DNA of 64,000 nucleotides from CBDEVH01 sp965243565 (GCA_965243565.1 OZ251571.1:868001-932000); one strand, 5' to 3'; shown: positions 44,167-54,416, numbered from the stretch's first letter. Translations and numbers: made by a program. Notes: generated by a model not told the origin, from the letters alone.

Positions 44167-45909
44167 ATGAATAATAAATTATTATTCCATGAATTTTGGC
44201 GGTTGTTAGCCCCCTATCGGCATATTTTTTATGGTTCTGTCGTTTGCATGGTAGTTGTTGGAATTAGCGAACCATTGCTACCATTACTATTGGGCGAGTT
44301 ATTAGACAGTAGCCAAGTACCAGCCTCTTCCGCCGTCCCCCCTAGCCAATGGTTGCCATGGGCATTTTTAGTCATTATTATTGTACGCAGTATATTTGGC
44401 TTTGGGCGTAGTTATCTTGGCGGTTGGCTAGAAGTAACCATACAAAAAGATCTACGACAACAAGCAGGATATAACGTATTACGCAGAGCTCCTCAAAAAT
44501 TAATGACCAGTAAGAGCGGTGAAATTACATCACATATTGTATTTTTAACGGGCGGATTGATTAAATCATTCATTAAAATCATTACCGCAGTTGTACAAGA
44601 CAGCGTAAAACTAATCGGTTATATCGCATTACTATTTTATTTACACTGGCAATTAGCGAGTATTGTAATTGTCTTTATAATGCCCATATTCATAGTGACT
44701 CGCTATATCAACCGACGAATAAAGAAAAGATCAAAAGGAATATTAGAAAAGACGATTATGTCTGTCTCTGGTGTTAACCAATTAGTTAACATTTGGAAAA
44801 TAATTAAATTATATGGCGGACAAGAAATAGAAAAAAAACATTTAGAAAAAAAATTCTCTCATATTCGTAACACAATGCTACGCCGTGTTTTAGCCAAATC
44901 AGCACTATTGCCACTAAACCAAATTTTATTCGCCCTACCGTTTACTTATATTATTTATTATGTCATCGGCGAACTAGAACGGGATACAATCACCGCCGGC
45001 AGTGTTGCCGCTTTTATCTCCACTATGCTACTTATTAATGTACCGATACGCAGTATCATCAGTTCTATTGCTACTTGGGTTGAAATGACTGTAACAGCGG
45101 ATTCTGTATTTAATTTTATAAATCACCCATTAGAAAAAGATGATGGTAGTAAAACACTAGACAAAATAGACGGGCAACTTTCTTTTAATCAAGTATCATT
45201 TTCCTACCGTAACGATACAACAGCATTAGATAACATCACCCTCACCATAAAAGCTGGCGAAACTATTGCATTAGTTGGGCGCTCTGGCTCTGGTAAAACT
45301 ACTCTTGTCAATTTATTACCCCGTTTTTTATCCCCTGATAGTGGTAGCATTACGCTAGACAATGTAAATATTGTTGACTTGAAACTACAATCACTACGCC
45401 AGCATATAGATATTGTCACACAAGAACCCTTGTTATTTGAGGACACAATGGTTAATAATATTACCTATCCTCAATCAATGAATCATGACAGCGCAAAAGT
45501 AGAAGCCGCGTTAAAAAATGCTGTTGTTGATTTTATTGACACATTGCCGGATAAATTAGATACCATTATCGGTGAAAATGGTGCTACTTTGTCGGGTGGT
45601 CAACGCCAACGGTTAATGTTAGCCCGAGCGTTTTATCGTGATGCCCCTATTATTATTTTAGACGAAGCGACATCGGCACTAGACAGCGATACCGAAGGCA
45701 AAATAAAAACTGCAATGCAACGACTACTTAAAGGACGCACTGCCATTATTATTGCACACCGCTTTACTACTATAGATTTTTCCGACCGCGTGGCAGTGAT
45801 AGATAAAGGAAAGTTAATTGCCATTGGCACCGTGCAAGAACTACTAAAAACCTGCCCATTATTTGCAGAACTCTACGAGGCACAACGCTTAGAAGATGCA
45901 GCATCATGA
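44167..45909 (+). CDS. ABC exporter, MsbA/lipid-export type half-transporter
   Basis: 580 residues: six-helix membrane domain (1-330) and ATPase domain. Walker A GRSGSGKTT (about residue 372), signature LSGGQRQR, Walker B IIILDEATSALD and H-loop IIAHR are intact. Functions as a homodimer; substrate likely a lipid or lipid-linked sugar given the glycosyltransferase neighbours. YrbL-like gene 50 bases upstream. Confidence 0.88.
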   Translation: MNNKLLFHEFWRLLAPYRHIFYGSVVCMVVVGISEPLLPLLLGELLDSSQVPASSAVPPSQWLPWAFLVIIIVRSIFGFGRSYLGGWLEVTIQKDLRQQAGYNVLRRAPQKLMTSKSGEITSHIVFLTGGLIKSFIKIITAVVQDSVKLIGYIALLFYLHWQLASIVIVFIMPIFIVTRYINRRIKKRSKGILEKTIMSVSGVNQLVNIWKIIKLYGGQEIEKKHLEKKFSHIRNTMLRRVLAKSALLPLNQILFALPFTYIIYYVIGELERDTITAGSVAAFISTMLLINVPIRSIISSIATWVEMTVTADSVFNFINHPLEKDDGSKTLDKIDGQLSFNQVSFSYRNDTTALDNITLTIKAGETIALVGRSGSGKTTLVNLLPRFLSPDSGSITLDNVNIVDLKLQSLRQHIDIVTQEPLLFEDTMVNNITYPQSMNHDSAKVEAALKNAVVDFIDTLPDKLDTIIGENGATLSGGQRQRLMLARAFYRDAPIIILDEATSALDSDTEGKIKTAMQRLLKGRTAIIIAHRFTTIDFSDRVAVIDKGKLIAIGTVQELLKTCPLFAELYEAQRLEDAAS

Positions 45910-46024
45910 GATGAATTTTACCTGTCGCCTCATCTATACCGACTTCTTCTAATCCTATCCCCTGCCAACGAAATAAAAATAGAGAAAAACTCTCCAATAC
46001 CAGTACACAGGGTAAAATATCACT

Positions 46025-47068
46025 GTGAAAATACTACATGTCGCTAATTTTTCTTGGTTTAACGCCAAACACAAGCGTGCCGATAACATGGCACGTTACT
46101 ACGCCCCCGATCGTAAAATTAGTAATGGACTAATCCGCAACGGGTATAACGTATGGGATTTTAGTTATCGTGATACCGCACGATATCTTTCCCCATTAGG
46201 CATGGGTAAAAAGCTCGGTGCCCAAAAAATGAACCAGTACTTAATAAATCAGGCACGCTACTACAAACCCGATTTATTATTATTAGGACACTGCGAATTA
46301 TTAACACCTACAACATTAGCAACATTGCGCGACATGCTACCAAATTGTAAAATAGCACAATGGTGGGTGGATTGGTTCACTGATAATTCCATACGGCATC
46401 TAAACAAAAAATTACCTTATTTAGATGCCTTTTACGCCACCACTGCCCCCTCTTATTATCAAAACCTAATCGCCCCTTCCTCCTCTACTTCGGACGAAGC
46501 ATCAACAGCGTTATATTATCTACCCAACATTACCGATTCTTCTGTAGAAACCAAGCAAGCATACAACGCCCCAACTCATCAATATGATGTTTTATTTATC
46601 GGTACCGATGCCGCAGAACGCGCCCATTTATTACAACAAATAAAAAAAATACCTAATATTAATTGCGGATTTTTTGGTTTTGATGGACAACCAAAACTAA
46701 CAGGTAGCGATTTTATTACCGCCTTTGGTAACAGTAAAATGGGGTTAAATTTAAGCCGTGCTACCGACATCCCCCTATACTCATCAGATCGCTTGGCACA
46801 ACTTACGGGCAACGGTTGTTTAACCCTCACCCCCAGAATTCCGCAAATGACAACGCTTTTTAATGAAGAAGAAGTAGTGTATTACGATAGCAATGAGCAA
46901 TTAATAGAAATTATAAAAAAATACAGCAAAGATAACGACAAATGGCGAGAGATAGCAAAAGCAGGCTGGCAACGCTCCCACAGTAGTTATAACGAACGCC
47001 GAGTAACGCAGTTTATGGTAGAAGCCGCTAATAAAGAAAAATTTAGCGAAAAATATGAATGGATTTAA
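46025..47068 (+). CDS. Glycosyltransferase (GT4/CgeB-like)
   Basis: 347 residues from a GTG at 46025. GT-B fold: N-terminal KILHVANFSWF with the RADNMARYYAP helix, and a C-terminal donor half with LFIGTDAAERAHLL, GLNLSRATDIPLYSSDR and QLTGNGCLTLTP, followed by a Glyco_trans_1_2-type tail. Probably adds a sugar in LPS, capsule or a glycan; donor and acceptor unknown. The 115 bases before it show no gene. Confidence 0.75.
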   Translation: MKILHVANFSWFNAKHKRADNMARYYAPDRKISNGLIRNGYNVWDFSYRDTARYLSPLGMGKKLGAQKMNQYLINQARYYKPDLLLLGHCELLTPTTLATLRDMLPNCKIAQWWVDWFTDNSIRHLNKKLPYLDAFYATTAPSYYQNLIAPSSSTSDEASTALYYLPNITDSSVETKQAYNAPTHQYDVLFIGTDAAERAHLLQQIKKIPNINCGFFGFDGQPKLTGSDFITAFGNSKMGLNLSRATDIPLYSSDRLAQLTGNGCLTLTPRIPQMTTLFNEEEVVYYDSNEQLIEIIKKYSKDNDKWREIAKAGWQRSHSSYNERRVTQFMVEAANKEKFSEKYEWI

Positions 47069-47206
47069 TATATTTTTTAAAGATATATATATTAATAAGT
47101 AATTGAATATATGTATCTTTAATTGAATATGATTTATAAATTAATAATAAAATTTAACTAAAAATATTATTTTGTTTTACATTCCATAGAGTATAATTTC
47201 ACCATT

Positions 47207-48386
47207 GTGGAAATGAAATATAAAGACACACATCCGTGGCTAGACTTTACCCTTAATTTAAAGAAAATTCCGCCACATATTTGGTTTGATCTTGGGGAAT
47301 GCGTTAGCAAATGCGACCACCTACAACGCACCGCTATGTCAGATGAGTTACGCAAAAATATATACAACACCTTTTTAACAAAAGGTGCAACCGCCACTAC
47401 CGCCATAGAAGGCAACACACTCGGCGAGGAATTTGTAAGAAAAATAATAGACGATGAAAAACCACAAGTACAGGAATCCTACCAATATCTTGCTCACGAA
47501 GTACACAATGTAATCGCCCTGTTTGATGACATTTTTAAAAAAGGCAAAATGGGGCATTGCCTCCTTTTTTATCGCCTGATATATTAAATAGTTTTCAAGC
47601 AAAAATCTTGAGCAATATACCTATTGAGGGTAACATCGGTAAAGTGCGACAACGCAATGTTGTTGTAGGCAACTATCGTGGTGCACCACCAGAAGACTGC
47701 ACCTACTTATTACAGCATTTATGCGACTGGTTAAATAAAGATGAGGTGTTTTCCTATCTACAAAATACTTACGGCAAAAAAACAGCTGGTATTATTCGTG
47801 CTATATTAGTCCATTTTATACATTGCGTGGATTCATCCCTATGATGATGGCAACGGGCGAACCGCACGCATGGCAGAATTTTATTGTCTAGTAACGGCGG
47901 GCATCTCTGCCGCCGCCGCCCATTTATTAAGTAACCACTGTAATACATTACGCGATCAATACTATAAAGAACTTAACGTCGCCAGCCAAAATAAAAGCCC
48001 GATAAATTTTATCAACTTTATGGTTAAAGGTTTTCGAGATGGCTTGCGCGAGCAATTAAAATCAGTTTATGAAGAGCACAAGCGATTAGTATGGCATGAT
48101 GTTACCGAGCAAAAAATAACAGGTTCTGTACCCACACGGCAACGACGCATCGAATTAGCGCGATTACTGGGCAATACTACTAATCAGCGTCTCAAATTAA
48201 ACCGCCAAAGAATTACTTGCCAATAGAGATGTTTTTGTTTTATACGCAAGGCAAGAAAATGTAATGGCTTTACTTAACAATGATCTTAATGAATTAATAA
48301 AAATTGACATCGTTAAACGCACACAAAAGAGTTATCAAGCAAACATGCAACAATTACACGATATGCAACCGCCTATTGCAGAGTAA
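47207..48386 (+). pseudogene. Fic-family protein, broken by three frameshifts
   Basis: Four segments in three frames form one Fic protein. Segment 1 from GTG 47207: THPWLDFTLNL, inhibitory-helix motif TTAIEGN, to about 47540. Segment 2: LSPDILNSF, VVVGNYRGAPPEDCTYLL to about 47818. Segment 3: YIAWIHPYDDGNGRTAR with the intact active-site motif (47834-47860), to about 48205. Segment 4: AKELLANRDVFVLYARQ to TAA at 48386. Shifts lie at an A-run near 47537, near 47818 and near 48207. Fic enzymes AMPylate proteins; this copy cannot be translated whole. Neighbouring genes are intact, so decay is more likely than poor sequence. Confidence 0.85.
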
Positions 48387-48458
48387 ATTATTTAATTAGT
48401 TATATCCTGTATATAGCGAAAAATACGACAACTAGCAGCAACAAACGAATTAAGCATT

Positions 48459-49334
48459 TTATAATTTTTTACCTTCACTAACGACTTGCCAGCCGTTTTG
48501 ACAATAATAGCGTACAGCATCATCGCGTATATTTTTATGGTCGGCACTTTTGTAGGTTGCCGCCGCACCACCACCAGCAATCTTGCCAAATTGAGGATCA
48601 CAACTCCATAATGTCATATCGTCTGCGGGGTGTGGTGGTACGTACGTTTTAACACCACCGTGTTTTAATGCCATGCAACTAAAATGTATGTCTTCGCCGT
48701 TGTCCCACGAAAAAGGTTCTTCACGCCACATATAACTAAAATGCCGTTTATCTGAAAACCAAGCATGTCCGACTAAATCCACTGTTTCAACAGTATTGCT
48801 GTGCTTTCCATTCCAACCAACTTTTTCTTTTGCCGAGTACCCACCGCTAACGGGTAATAGTACACCGCTACCTCCTAATATTCCGTCATGTCCTGTTTCT
48901 ATTGTTTTTAAACAATTTTCAAACCATTTGGGTTGTGGCAGAATATCATCATCAAATAATGCGATGTATTTTGTTTGTACTAAATTTGCCAATGCAAACC
49001 GTCCAAAAAATTTCCAATTAAAATTAGAGACAATGACACGGTCGGCAATATCAGAAAAATCAGGAATCGGTGCCCCGCTTTCATTACACCATAACCATAT
49101 TTGTGCGGGCGGATACGTTTGTGCCCGTAATGCTTCTATTTGCTGTGCGACGTACCCGGGGCGTCTATAGACGGTTAATATGACGGTGATGTCTTGATTG
49201 TCCTTTGTGGGTGCTGGTATTACCTCTGCTGTTTTATTAAACACCACGCCCTGCTTTTGCCCGGCTAATCGCCGCTGCCGCTCGCCCCATCGCATAGCCA
49301 ATTTTTTTAATAAAGGTGGTTTTTTCTTTTTCAT
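48459..49334 (-). CDS. Family 2-type glycosyltransferase
   Basis: 291 residues, GT-A fold. ITVILTVYRRPGYVAQQIEA opens the donor domain; the metal-binding DxD motif is in LFDDDILPQPKWF. A basic N terminus (KKKKPPLLKK) may bind membrane. Substrate unknown; likely surface glycan. Its ATG overlaps the wecB stop in an ATGA junction, so the two are coupled. Confidence 0.8.
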   Translation of the reverse strand: MKKKKPPLLKKLAMRWGERQRRLAGQKQGVVFNKTAEVIPAPTKDNQDITVILTVYRRPGYVAQQIEALRAQTYPPAQIWLWCNESGAPIPDFSDIADRVIVSNFNWKFFGRFALANLVQTKYIALFDDDILPQPKWFENCLKTIETGHDGILGGSGVLLPVSGGYSAKEKVGWNGKHSNTVETVDLVGHAWFSDKRHFSYMWREEPFSWDNGEDIHFSCMALKHGGVKTYVPPHPADDMTLWSCDPQFGKIAGGGAAATYKSADHKNIRDDAVRYYCQNGWQVVSEGKKL

Positions 49335-50476
49335 TGTGCTAAGTAGTCGGCAATATACTCAGCTGCGTGTCCATCACCAAAGGGATTTTTTGCAGCTGCC
49401 ATAGTATTATAAAGGGTGGTATCAGTTAGCACACAATTAGTGGCATTAATAATACCTTCGGTTGTTGTTCCTACCAACTGTGCGGCTCCGCATTCTACAA
49501 CCTCAGGGCGTTCGGTAACGCTACGCATAATTAATACCGGTTTGTTTAATGTGGGAGCCTCTTCTTGTATGCCGCCGCTATCGGTTAATATTAAATGACA
49601 ATGACTCATAAGATAGACAAAGGCGGCATAGTCTAAAGGTGGCAATAAATAAATATTATTAATATCTGCTAGCCTATTGTGTACTGTGTCCTTTACTTGT
49701 GGATTAAGATGGACGGCATAAACAATGTCAATGTGGGGGTGTTTTTGGGCAATCGTTTTTAATGCACTACAAATATTTTGCATTCCTTCGCCAAAACTCT
49801 CACGCCGATGCCCTGTAACAAGTATAAAAGGTCTATCATTACTAATACGATAGCCTGCTGCATTGTAACCTGCATTGGCAACGGTATGTTGTACGGTGGC
49901 GTTAATGTTGGCATTATTGATGATTTTGTTTTGCGTATATAACAATGCATCTAATACGGTGTTACCAACGATATGAATACTACCATCGGCTTTTTCTGCT
50001 TTTAATCGGGTTTCATTTTTTTGCGTAACGGCAAAATGAAGAGTAGCCAGTTTGCTAATCAATAATCGGTTTGTTTCTTCGGGCCACGGGGCACGACGGT
50101 TATCACTACGTAAGCCTGCTTCTACATGGGCGACAGGTATGTCGGCATAAAAACCCGCTAATGCACCAGCGGTAGCAGTGGCGGTATCTCCTTGTACAAC
50201 AACAGTATCGGGGCGTTGATGGCGAATAATATCATTAGCACCAGCGAGAACGGCAGCAACAACATCGCCTGTATGCTGATTTTGTTTCATTATCTGCAGG
50301 TCTGTATCGGGTACTATATCAAACCATTGCAGTGCTTGCTGTAACATAGTGCCGTGTTGAGAGGTGGCGCATACCGTTACTTTAAATTCGGTTTGGCGTG
50401 CGCGTAATGCGAATATCAACGGGGCTAATTTAATGGCTTCTGGTCTTGTGCCGATGAATATTAATATATTTTTCAC
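49331..50476 (-). CDS. wecB: UDP-N-acetylglucosamine 2-epimerase (non-hydrolysing)
   Basis: 381 residues. FIGTRPEAIKLAPLI at the N terminus, HVEAGLRSDNRRAPWPEE, VTGHRRESFG and SDSGGIQEEAP are diagnostic. Interconverts UDP-GlcNAc and UDP-ManNAc, precursor of enterobacterial common antigen, capsule or O-antigen sugars. No wecC in the window. Upstream is a 683-base gene-free stretch. Confidence 0.93.
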   Translation of the reverse strand: MKNILIFIGTRPEAIKLAPLIFALRARQTEFKVTVCATSQHGTMLQQALQWFDIVPDTDLQIMKQNQHTGDVVAAVLAGANDIIRHQRPDTVVVQGDTATATAGALAGFYADIPVAHVEAGLRSDNRRAPWPEETNRLLISKLATLHFAVTQKNETRLKAEKADGSIHIVGNTVLDALLYTQNKIINNANINATVQHTVANAGYNAAGYRISNDRPFILVTGHRRESFGEGMQNICSALKTIAQKHPHIDIVYAVHLNPQVKDTVHNRLADINNIYLLPPLDYAAFVYLMSHCHLILTDSGGIQEEAPTLNKPVLIMRSVTERPEVVECGAAQLVGTTTEGIINATNCVLTDTTLYNTMAAAKNPFGDGHAAEYIADYLAQ

Positions 50477-50828
50477 AGTGATATTTAGATTTAGATTTTG
50501 GTTCGGATTGTAGTTAAACGCTATTATCCGCTTATTATCCGCTATTTCCCCTTATGCCTACTGTACTCATTACCCACATCATTCACATTTCCACAGCGTT
50601 TATCTGGTAAAAATTCATCTGGCATTATAAAACAAATTTTAACCGACTTTAACTTTTTTAGTTAGAGCCTAACTCTTGCAATGAATCATAATCTTAAAAA
50701 CTGGCATGAATATTTCCAAACAGATGCGAATTGTAGAAGGATTATAGTATCCAATAAGCAGGAAAATAGTAAAAATAGAGTTTTTAGATTTTACGGAGGG
50801 AATAATTGAAATGAATGTGATGAATTAT

Positions 50829-50847
50829 GAATTATGCAAAGATTTCA
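50829..50847 (+). repeat. Dispersed motif, copy 1
   Basis: gaattatgcaaagatttca. Shares the core ATTATGCAAA and a nearby (G)(A/G)T(T/C)T with copies at 51035, 56202 and 58500, all in the same orientation and all non-coding. Confidence 0.55.
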
Positions 50848-50871
50848 ATATATGTATATGTGTGAGTCATA

Positions 50872-50894
50872 TTTTTGCACCTATAGATTTTTAC
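50872..50894 (+). repeat. 23-bp motif, inverted partner at 58536-58558
   Basis: The segment with TTTGCACCTATAGATTTT recurs as its reverse complement at 58536-58558 with one mismatch. Each copy lies 20-35 bases from an ATTATGCAAA motif. Confidence 0.6.
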
Positions 50895-50953
50895 CGCCAT
50901 AGGCAGACTTGCATCGGCAAGAGGGCTAGGACTGATTAATGGTGGTTATGGCG
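50893..50953 (+). ncRNA. Possible structured element upstream of cysG
   Basis: CGCCATA (50895-50901) can pair with TATGGCG (50947-50953), or ACCGCCAT (50893-50900) with ATGGTGGT (50939-50946); an inner hairpin CTTGC-atcg-GCAAG sits between. It matches no riboswitch or tRNA I know. The two mutually exclusive pairings are suggestive only. The rest of 50477-51159 holds the repeats listed and no recognisable gene. Confidence 0.25.
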
Positions 50954-51034
50954 ATTAAAACCGTCGCACCAATTTCCTCTAATTATGATGACTTGGTAAT
51001 TTCTTATTCTACCAAATTTACCAACATTGAGGTG

Positions 51035-51052
51035 GATTATGCAAAGGTCTAA
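51035..51052 (+). repeat. Dispersed motif, copy 2
   Basis: gattatgcaaaggtctaa, left of cysGJI and in the same orientation as copy 3 at 56202 on its right. Confidence 0.6.
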
Positions 51053-51129
51053 TACAGTGCCTAGCCACATAGTGCAATTATTATAGTGCTTATTTCATTA
51101 ATTATTTGTTTTTAGCATAAAATATAATT

Positions 51130-51151
51130 ATTATAACTTTTTTGTTATAAT
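51130..51151 (+). promoter_or_regulatory. cysG: cysG promoter -10 within a perfect palindrome
   Basis: Arms ATTATAAC (51130-51137) and GTTATAAT (51144-51151) with a T6 centre. The right arm contains TATAAT at 51146-51151, only 8 bases before the GTG start of cysG, so transcription from it would yield a leaderless message. A repressor could cover the palindrome. Confidence 0.5.
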
Positions 51152-51159
51152 GCGTTTCT

Positions 51160-52632
51160 GTGCAATACTTTCCATTCTTTCTAAATATCCACACGAAACT
51201 GGTTTTACTGGTTGGCGGTGGCGTGGTGGCACAACGTAAAGCCGACTTGCTACAAAAAGCGGGCTGCCACCTGCGTCTTGTTGCCCCGACTGTCCGTAGC
51301 GATTTGGAGGCATTATTACAGCATAATGGCACTGTCTCTAAACGCCCGTATCAACCAGATGATATTACTGGTTGTACGCTGGTGGTGTGCGCTACAAATG
51401 ATGAAGCGATTAATGCACGCGTTTCTGCCGATTGCCGCCAGCGTGGCGTGCCGGTAAATGTGGTGGACTGCCCTGCTCTGTCTGATTTTATTTTTCCGGC
51501 ACTGATTGACCGCTCACCGCTCACTGTTGCTGTTTCTAGTGCTGGTGCTTCGCCGGTGTTGGCGCGACGGGTGCGCGAAAAAATTGAATCTTCATTGCCA
51601 ATGGCAACCGGTGCACTAGCGGTGTTTTGCGAAGAACACCGCCAAACGGTTAAAGACGCACTGCCGCCGCAGAAGCGTCGCCTGTTTTGGGAGGATGTAC
51701 TGGATAGCGAAATTGCTGAAAATATATTAGCCGGTAACAGTGCCGATGCCAAGACGATGCTACTGCAACGTTTACAGCAGTTTGGTACTGACAGCGATAA
51801 AATCGGTCAGGTTTATCTGATTGGTGCTGGTCCCGGTGCAGCGGATTTACTTACTTTTCGTGCACTGCGTTTACTACAACAGGCTGATGTGGTGGTGCAT
51901 GACCGTTTGGTTTCTACCGAAGTGCTGGCACTGGCGCGACGCGATGCCGAGAAAATTTTTGTCGGTAAATGCCGCAACCAACAGCTGATGAGTCAGGAAG
52001 AAATTAATCAGTTACTCATTAATCTGGCACGTAAAAATCTGCGCGTGGCACGCCTAAAAGGTGGCGACCCGTTTATCTTTGGGCGTGGTGGCGAAGAATT
52101 ACAGGCATTACGTGCTGCCAACATCCCGACACAAATTGTACCCGGCATTACCGCCGCTAGTGGTTGCGCTGCGAGCGTGGAGATGCCGCTTACCTATCGC
52201 CATCTTGCGCGTAGCGTGCGTTTTGTTACTGTTTATGAGCAAGATAAACAAGATGCTCATTTTTGGCAGAAACTGGCGAATGAACAGGACACGACACAGG
52301 TGTTTTATATGGCGGGGGCGACCATGGCGTTTGTTTGTGAACGCCTTATTGCCGCTGGGAGCAAACCGCAAACGCCGGCGGTGTTAATATGTGGCGGTAC
52401 CACCACAGCACAGCAGCATTTTAGCGCAACGCTAGAAACGCTACCCGCAATGGCATCATCAAAATGGTTTTCGCCGGCATTGCTGGTGGTGGGTGAAGTC
52501 GCTGCCCTTGCCCGTAAAAGTTACGATGCCATCGCTACCGCTTCTACCTCGAATGCTTCTATTGAGCATTTATTTATGAATTTACAACATGGAGAATCTC
52601 ATGCTATCAACCAACCAATGGGAATCTATTAA
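51160..52632 (+). CDS. cysG: Siroheme synthase (multifunctional CysG)
   Basis: 490 residues. N-terminal precorrin-2 dehydrogenase/ferrochelatase (LVGGGVVAQRKADLL, about 1-150) and C-terminal uroporphyrinogen-III methyltransferase (VYLIGAGPGAADLLTFRAL, ARLKGGDPFIFGRGGEE, VPGITAASGCAA). Makes siroheme for the sulfite reductase encoded next. The GTG start aligns the first residues (MQYFPFF) with known CysG. Base composition here is visibly richer in G+C than in neighbouring blocks. Its 3' end overlaps cysJ by 32 bases. Confidence 0.95.
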   Translation: MQYFPFFLNIHTKLVLLVGGGVVAQRKADLLQKAGCHLRLVAPTVRSDLEALLQHNGTVSKRPYQPDDITGCTLVVCATNDEAINARVSADCRQRGVPVNVVDCPALSDFIFPALIDRSPLTVAVSSAGASPVLARRVREKIESSLPMATGALAVFCEEHRQTVKDALPPQKRRLFWEDVLDSEIAENILAGNSADAKTMLLQRLQQFGTDSDKIGQVYLIGAGPGAADLLTFRALRLLQQADVVVHDRLVSTEVLALARRDAEKIFVGKCRNQQLMSQEEINQLLINLARKNLRVARLKGGDPFIFGRGGEELQALRAANIPTQIVPGITAASGCAASVEMPLTYRHLARSVRFVTVYEQDKQDAHFWQKLANEQDTTQVFYMAGATMAFVCERLIAAGSKPQTPAVLICGGTTTAQQHFSATLETLPAMASSKWFSPALLVVGEVAALARKSYDAIATASTSNASIEHLFMNLQHGESHAINQPMGIY

Positions 52633-54397
52633 CTCGTTAGTAGGGGATCTTAATTCCGAACAACGGCTTTGGCTTTCTGGCTATCTTGTCGGGCTGGATA
52701 ATACACCGCTCGCACTGCCACCTATCGTAACTGCTGCTACTGCTAACGAAGCAACAACTGCTACACCGATAACGATTGTTTATGGGTCGCAAGGCGGCAA
52801 TGGCAAGCAAATCGCCACTGCAATGGCACAGCTACTTACCAATGTCGCTGTTGATAACCGCGTGGTGTCGCTGGCAGATTATAAAACGGCGTGGTTAAAA
52901 AAAGAGCGTTTTCTGTTTATTGTTGTCAGCACGCATGGCGAAGGCGAACCGCCTGATGATACGAAAGTATTTTATGATTTTATTTTTAGTAGTCGCGCCC
53001 CGGCACTGGCGAAACTAAAATATGCGACACTGGCACTGGGCGACAGCAGTTACGAGTTTTTTTGCAAAATCGGGCAGGATATTCACGAACGGTTAGAGCA
53101 ACTGGGGGCGCAGGCATTGCAGTCGGTGGTGGAGTGCGATACCGATTACGAACAATCTGCGACAAAATGGCAACAAAACATCACCGACATGATGAAGCAA
53201 GAAGAGCCAAAACACAATGGTAGCAATGGTAGCAATGGTGTACTGCTACTGCCGACAACCGCTAACACCATTACCCTACCCGTCGTCGCCATCGACAACA
53301 CTCCAACACGGGCGCAACCTTTTACTGCGCCGATAATTGAGCATATTATGCTTACCACACCACCACGCCGTACGCTACATATAGAGCTGGCACTAGAAGA
53401 CGCAAACATAGATTATCGCCCCGGCGATGCCATTGGTATTTTTCCACAAAACCCGCCCGCCACTGCCGACAAGGTAGCAACGACACTAGGATTAACGGCA
53501 CAGCAAACACTTACCATTGACGAAGAAACTGCTAATGTTAGTGAGTGGATGATTAAACGGTTAGACATTAGCCGCCCGACTGCTCATGCGCTAAATCGCT
53601 ATCAGAAAATTATCAACAGCACTAAACTGGGCAAGCTGCTTGATGATAAAAAAGCACTTGGTAAGTATATTAATGGACGCGATTATGGCGATGTTTTTTG
53701 CGATTTTCCGCCGCTACCTGAACAGCAAAGTCAGGCACTTTCTTGCCTGCGGCGGCTGGCACCACGTTTGTATTCGCTGGCATCTTCGCGCGCGCTACGC
53801 GACGATGAGGCGCATTTACTGGTTGCCGTCAGTGACTATAACGGTCATGATACGGCAATACGCAACGGGGTATGCTCGCAGTATCTGGCAACGCAACAGG
53901 CAGGAGACACGGTAGATATTTATTTACAGCGTAATGATAATTTTCGCCTACCGACAGACGGCAATACGCCGATTATCATGATTGGACCCGGCACTGGTAT
54001 CGCTCCATTTCGCGCTTTTATGGAAGAGCGTGAAGCCGCTGGCGATGCTGGTGCTAACTGGCTATTTTTTGGCAACCGCCACCGCCGTGATGAATTTTAT
54101 TATCAAACCGAATGGCAGGGGTATGGTAAAAATGGTTTGCTTACACGGTTAGATGTCGCGTTTTCACGCGATGGTACGCAAAAAATATACGTGCAAGATA
54201 GACTGCAACAGCACGGTGGCGATATTTGGCAATGGTTGCAAGACGATGCACATATCTATGTCTGCGGCGATACCAACATGGCATCCGATGTACATGAACG
54301 GCTATCGGCGATTATCGGCGAACATCACGGTGGCGACAGCAATACTTATTTACAGCAAATGCAAACTGACGGACGCTACCAACGCGATATATATTAA
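52601..54397 (+). CDS. cysJ: Sulfite reductase flavoprotein alpha subunit
   Basis: 598 residues from ATG 52601, which has GGAG 6 bases upstream; an ATG at 52589 is in frame but lacks one. Flavodoxin domain (VYGSQGGNGKQIA, STHGEGEPPDD), FAD domain (PRLYSLASS) and NADPH domain (GPGTGIAPFRAFMEER, FFGNRHRRDEFYY), ending RDIY. Delivers NADPH electrons to CysI. Within the cysG-cysJ-cysI operon. Confidence 0.95.
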   Translation: MLSTNQWESINSLVGDLNSEQRLWLSGYLVGLDNTPLALPPIVTAATANEATTATPITIVYGSQGGNGKQIATAMAQLLTNVAVDNRVVSLADYKTAWLKKERFLFIVVSTHGEGEPPDDTKVFYDFIFSSRAPALAKLKYATLALGDSSYEFFCKIGQDIHERLEQLGAQALQSVVECDTDYEQSATKWQQNITDMMKQEEPKHNGSNGSNGVLLLPTTANTITLPVVAIDNTPTRAQPFTAPIIEHIMLTTPPRRTLHIELALEDANIDYRPGDAIGIFPQNPPATADKVATTLGLTAQQTLTIDEETANVSEWMIKRLDISRPTAHALNRYQKIINSTKLGKLLDDKKALGKYINGRDYGDVFCDFPPLPEQQSQALSCLRRLAPRLYSLASSRALRDDEAHLLVAVSDYNGHDTAIRNGVCSQYLATQQAGDTVDIYLQRNDNFRLPTDGNTPIIMIGPGTGIAPFRAFMEEREAAGDAGANWLFFGNRHRRDEFYYQTEWQGYGKNGLLTRLDVAFSRDGTQKIYVQDRLQQHGGDIWQWLQDDAHIYVCGDTNMASDVHERLSAIIGEHHGGDSNTYLQQMQTDGRYQRDIY

Positions 54398-54416
54398 TGG
54401 CAAGCAATGGCAAACA

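Noticed and set aside
50893..50953. tRNA or known riboswitch at this site
   Set aside because: No TPsiC-like sequence, wrong stem lengths, and no match to the riboswitch consensus patterns I know.
50939..51052. 37-codon frame ending exactly in the GTC TAA of dispersed motif copy 2
   Set aside because: Short, no Shine-Dalgarno, no recognisable protein; could be the tail of a lost mobile-element gene but cannot be supported.
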